Source of the DNA: Acetobacteraceae bacterium
GTDB lineage: Bacteria > Pseudomonadota > Alphaproteobacteria > Acetobacterales > Acetobacteraceae
Reading direction: 5' to 3'
DNA: 24,680 nt
Assembly: GCA_947476855.1 (NCBI GenBank)
Contig: CANJSR010000014.1
Coordinates: 1-24,680 of the forward strand
The notes beneath the pieces were generated by a model. The model saw nothing but the letters and a program-made list of their open reading frames with translations, was not told the DNA's origin and did not search any database. Both the position numbers and the translations under genes were made by a program. Positions 23,929-24,680 of the stretch are shown in pieces (within the stretch, counting starts at the first letter, position 1; the number at the start of each line of letters is the position of its first letter).

Positions 23929-24389
23929 AAGCGCTTCCCGCGGCGGCGTTCCTGGCCCTGGCGCTGTCCGGTCTGGCGCATGCACAGGGCCCCATCGTCG
24001 CCACCCCGCTCCCGCCGCTCGACGCGCAAGGGACCGAAACGGGCACCGAGGTCCCGCCGGCGGCCATGTCCCGTGCGGCTTCCTTTCCCAATGTCTGGCA
24101 GCAGCGGCAGGGTGCCACGGTCCAGGCGCTCGACAAGATCAACGCCCGGCATGCCGAGTTGACGCTGCGCCTTGGCGTGCCGGTGAAGTTTCATGCCCTG
24201 ACGATCATGCTCAAGGCCTGCGTCGTGCGCCCGCCGGACCAGCCGGCCGATGCCGCGGCCTTCCTCTCGGTGACCGATGGCGCCGACAACTCCCAGGCCT
24301 TCAACGGCTGGATGGTGCGGTCGGCGCCGGCCGTCTCGATGTTGCAGCATCCGGTCTATGATCTGCGGGTGATGGGATGCACCCCATGA
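23925..24389 (+). CDS. DUF2155 family periplasmic protein
   Basis: A 154-residue exported protein. The signal peptide MKALPAAAFLALALSGLAHA ends at residue 20. The DUF2155 core spans about 63-152: GATVQALDKINARHAELTLR, FHALTIMLKACVVRPP with Cys99, then AFLSVTD, FNGWMVRSAPAVSMLQHPVYDLRVMGC with Cys152. The two cysteines probably form a disulfide. Family function is not established, but it is widely found beside mlaD or complex I accessory genes in alphaproteobacteria. It overlaps both neighbours by 4 bp. Confidence 0.95.
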   Translation: MKALPAAAFLALALSGLAHAQGPIVATPLPPLDAQGTETGTEVPPAAMSRAASFPNVWQQRQGATVQALDKINARHAELTLRLGVPVKFHALTIMLKACVVRPPDQPADAAAFLSVTDGADNSQAFNGWMVRSAPAVSMLQHPVYDLRVMGCTP

Positions 24390-24680
24390 CCCTGCCGCCA
24401 CTGGAGCAGACCGCCCTGCTGCTCGACATGGATGGCACGCTGATCGATATCGCGCCGACGCCGGATGCCGTCGTCGTCCCGCCTTGCCTGGTCGCGTCGC
24501 TGCGCCGCCTGGGTGAAAGGCTGGATGGGGCGCTCGCCGTCGTCTCCGGACGGCCGGTGGAGGATGTGGACCGCCTGCTCGACCACGCCCCGCACGCCGT
24601 CGCCGGGGAGCATGGGGTTGCCATCCGCCACGATCCCGGCGCCCCGCTCCAGCGCGCCACCCTGCCAACGCCCCCCGAAG
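24386..24680 (+). CDS. otsB: Trehalose-6-phosphate phosphatase (5' part only)
   Basis: The visible 98 residues form the N-terminal part of a HAD-type trehalose-phosphatase; the gene continues past the right edge. The catalytic motif I is LLLDMDGTLIDIAPTPDAV, with nucleophile Asp14 and general acid Asp16. Motif II is in ALAVVSGRPVEDVDRLL (VVSGR), then AVAGEHGVAIR, the usual OtsB glycine-rich stretch. The enzyme releases trehalose from trehalose-6-phosphate, usually for osmotic or desiccation tolerance. Its start overlaps the DUF2155 stop (ATGA), so it appears to be translated as part of the same operon. An otsA gene would be expected downstream. Confidence 0.9.
   Translation, partial: MTLPPLEQTALLLDMDGTLIDIAPTPDAVVVPPCLVASLRRLGERLDGALAVVSGRPVEDVDRLLDHAPHAVAGEHGVAIRHDPGAPLQRATLPTPPE

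Overview
The window is about 24.7 kb of GC-rich chromosomal DNA, densely packed with genes. The gene content points to an alphaproteobacterium, most likely in Rhodospirillales or Acetobacteraceae. The reasons are an NDUFA12-type complex I subunit followed by MlaD and a DUF2155 protein, a relative of the B12-dependent ribonucleotide reductase NrdJ, several Bug/TctC-type and COG3618-type catabolic genes, and short intergenic palindromes. This placement is inference. No rRNA, tRNA, CRISPR array, insertion sequence or phage gene was seen. No stretch longer than 300 bases lacks a gene; the longest gaps (5877-6113, 18780-19012, 15899-16089, 20345-20529, 20998-21181) hold regulatory hairpins or inverted repeats.

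Region 1 (1-6018, minus strand) is an iron-uptake operon. A Fur-type dyad at 5997-6018 precedes a siderophore receptor. The receptor is followed by a PiuC/YbiX-type Fe(II)/2-oxoglutarate hydroxylase, exbB, exbD, tonB and a class I methyltransferase cut by the left edge. Gaps are 18 bp or less and two junctions are ATGA overlaps, so the receptor probably travels with its own energy-coupling complex.

Region 2 (6050-15898) looks catabolic. A tripartite tricarboxylate transporter is arranged divergently (tctB-tctA minus, tctC plus), with a terminator after tctA and a 10-bp direct repeat in the shared promoter region. It is followed by a COG3618-type amidohydrolase, an MmcQ/YjbR protein, a DUF1028 protein, a short-chain dehydrogenase, a cupin-like protein, a 58-residue membrane protein, a D-aminoacylase-type amidohydrolase and a periplasmic alpha-carbonic anhydrase with altered active-site surroundings. 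The set suggests import and hydrolysis of an acylated or carboxylated small molecule, but the substrate cannot be read from sequence.

Region 3 (16044-20997, minus strand) has a FemAB-like acyltransferase, a second short-chain dehydrogenase and a nitroreductase, probably one operon ending in a terminator. A long inverted repeat separates these from an orphan extracellular solute-binding protein and a RidA-family protein.

Region 4 (21090-24680) starts with another palindromic repeat. It continues with the most unusual gene of the window: a 497-residue protein that matches the C-terminal half of NrdJ, including the TSCPD module, but has one cysteine only and cannot be an ordinary reductase. Divergent from it runs a tight plus-strand operon: NDUFA12-like protein, mlaD, a 73-residue unknown, a DUF2155 protein and the start of a trehalose-6-phosphate phosphatase. 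The last three junctions are ATGA overlaps.
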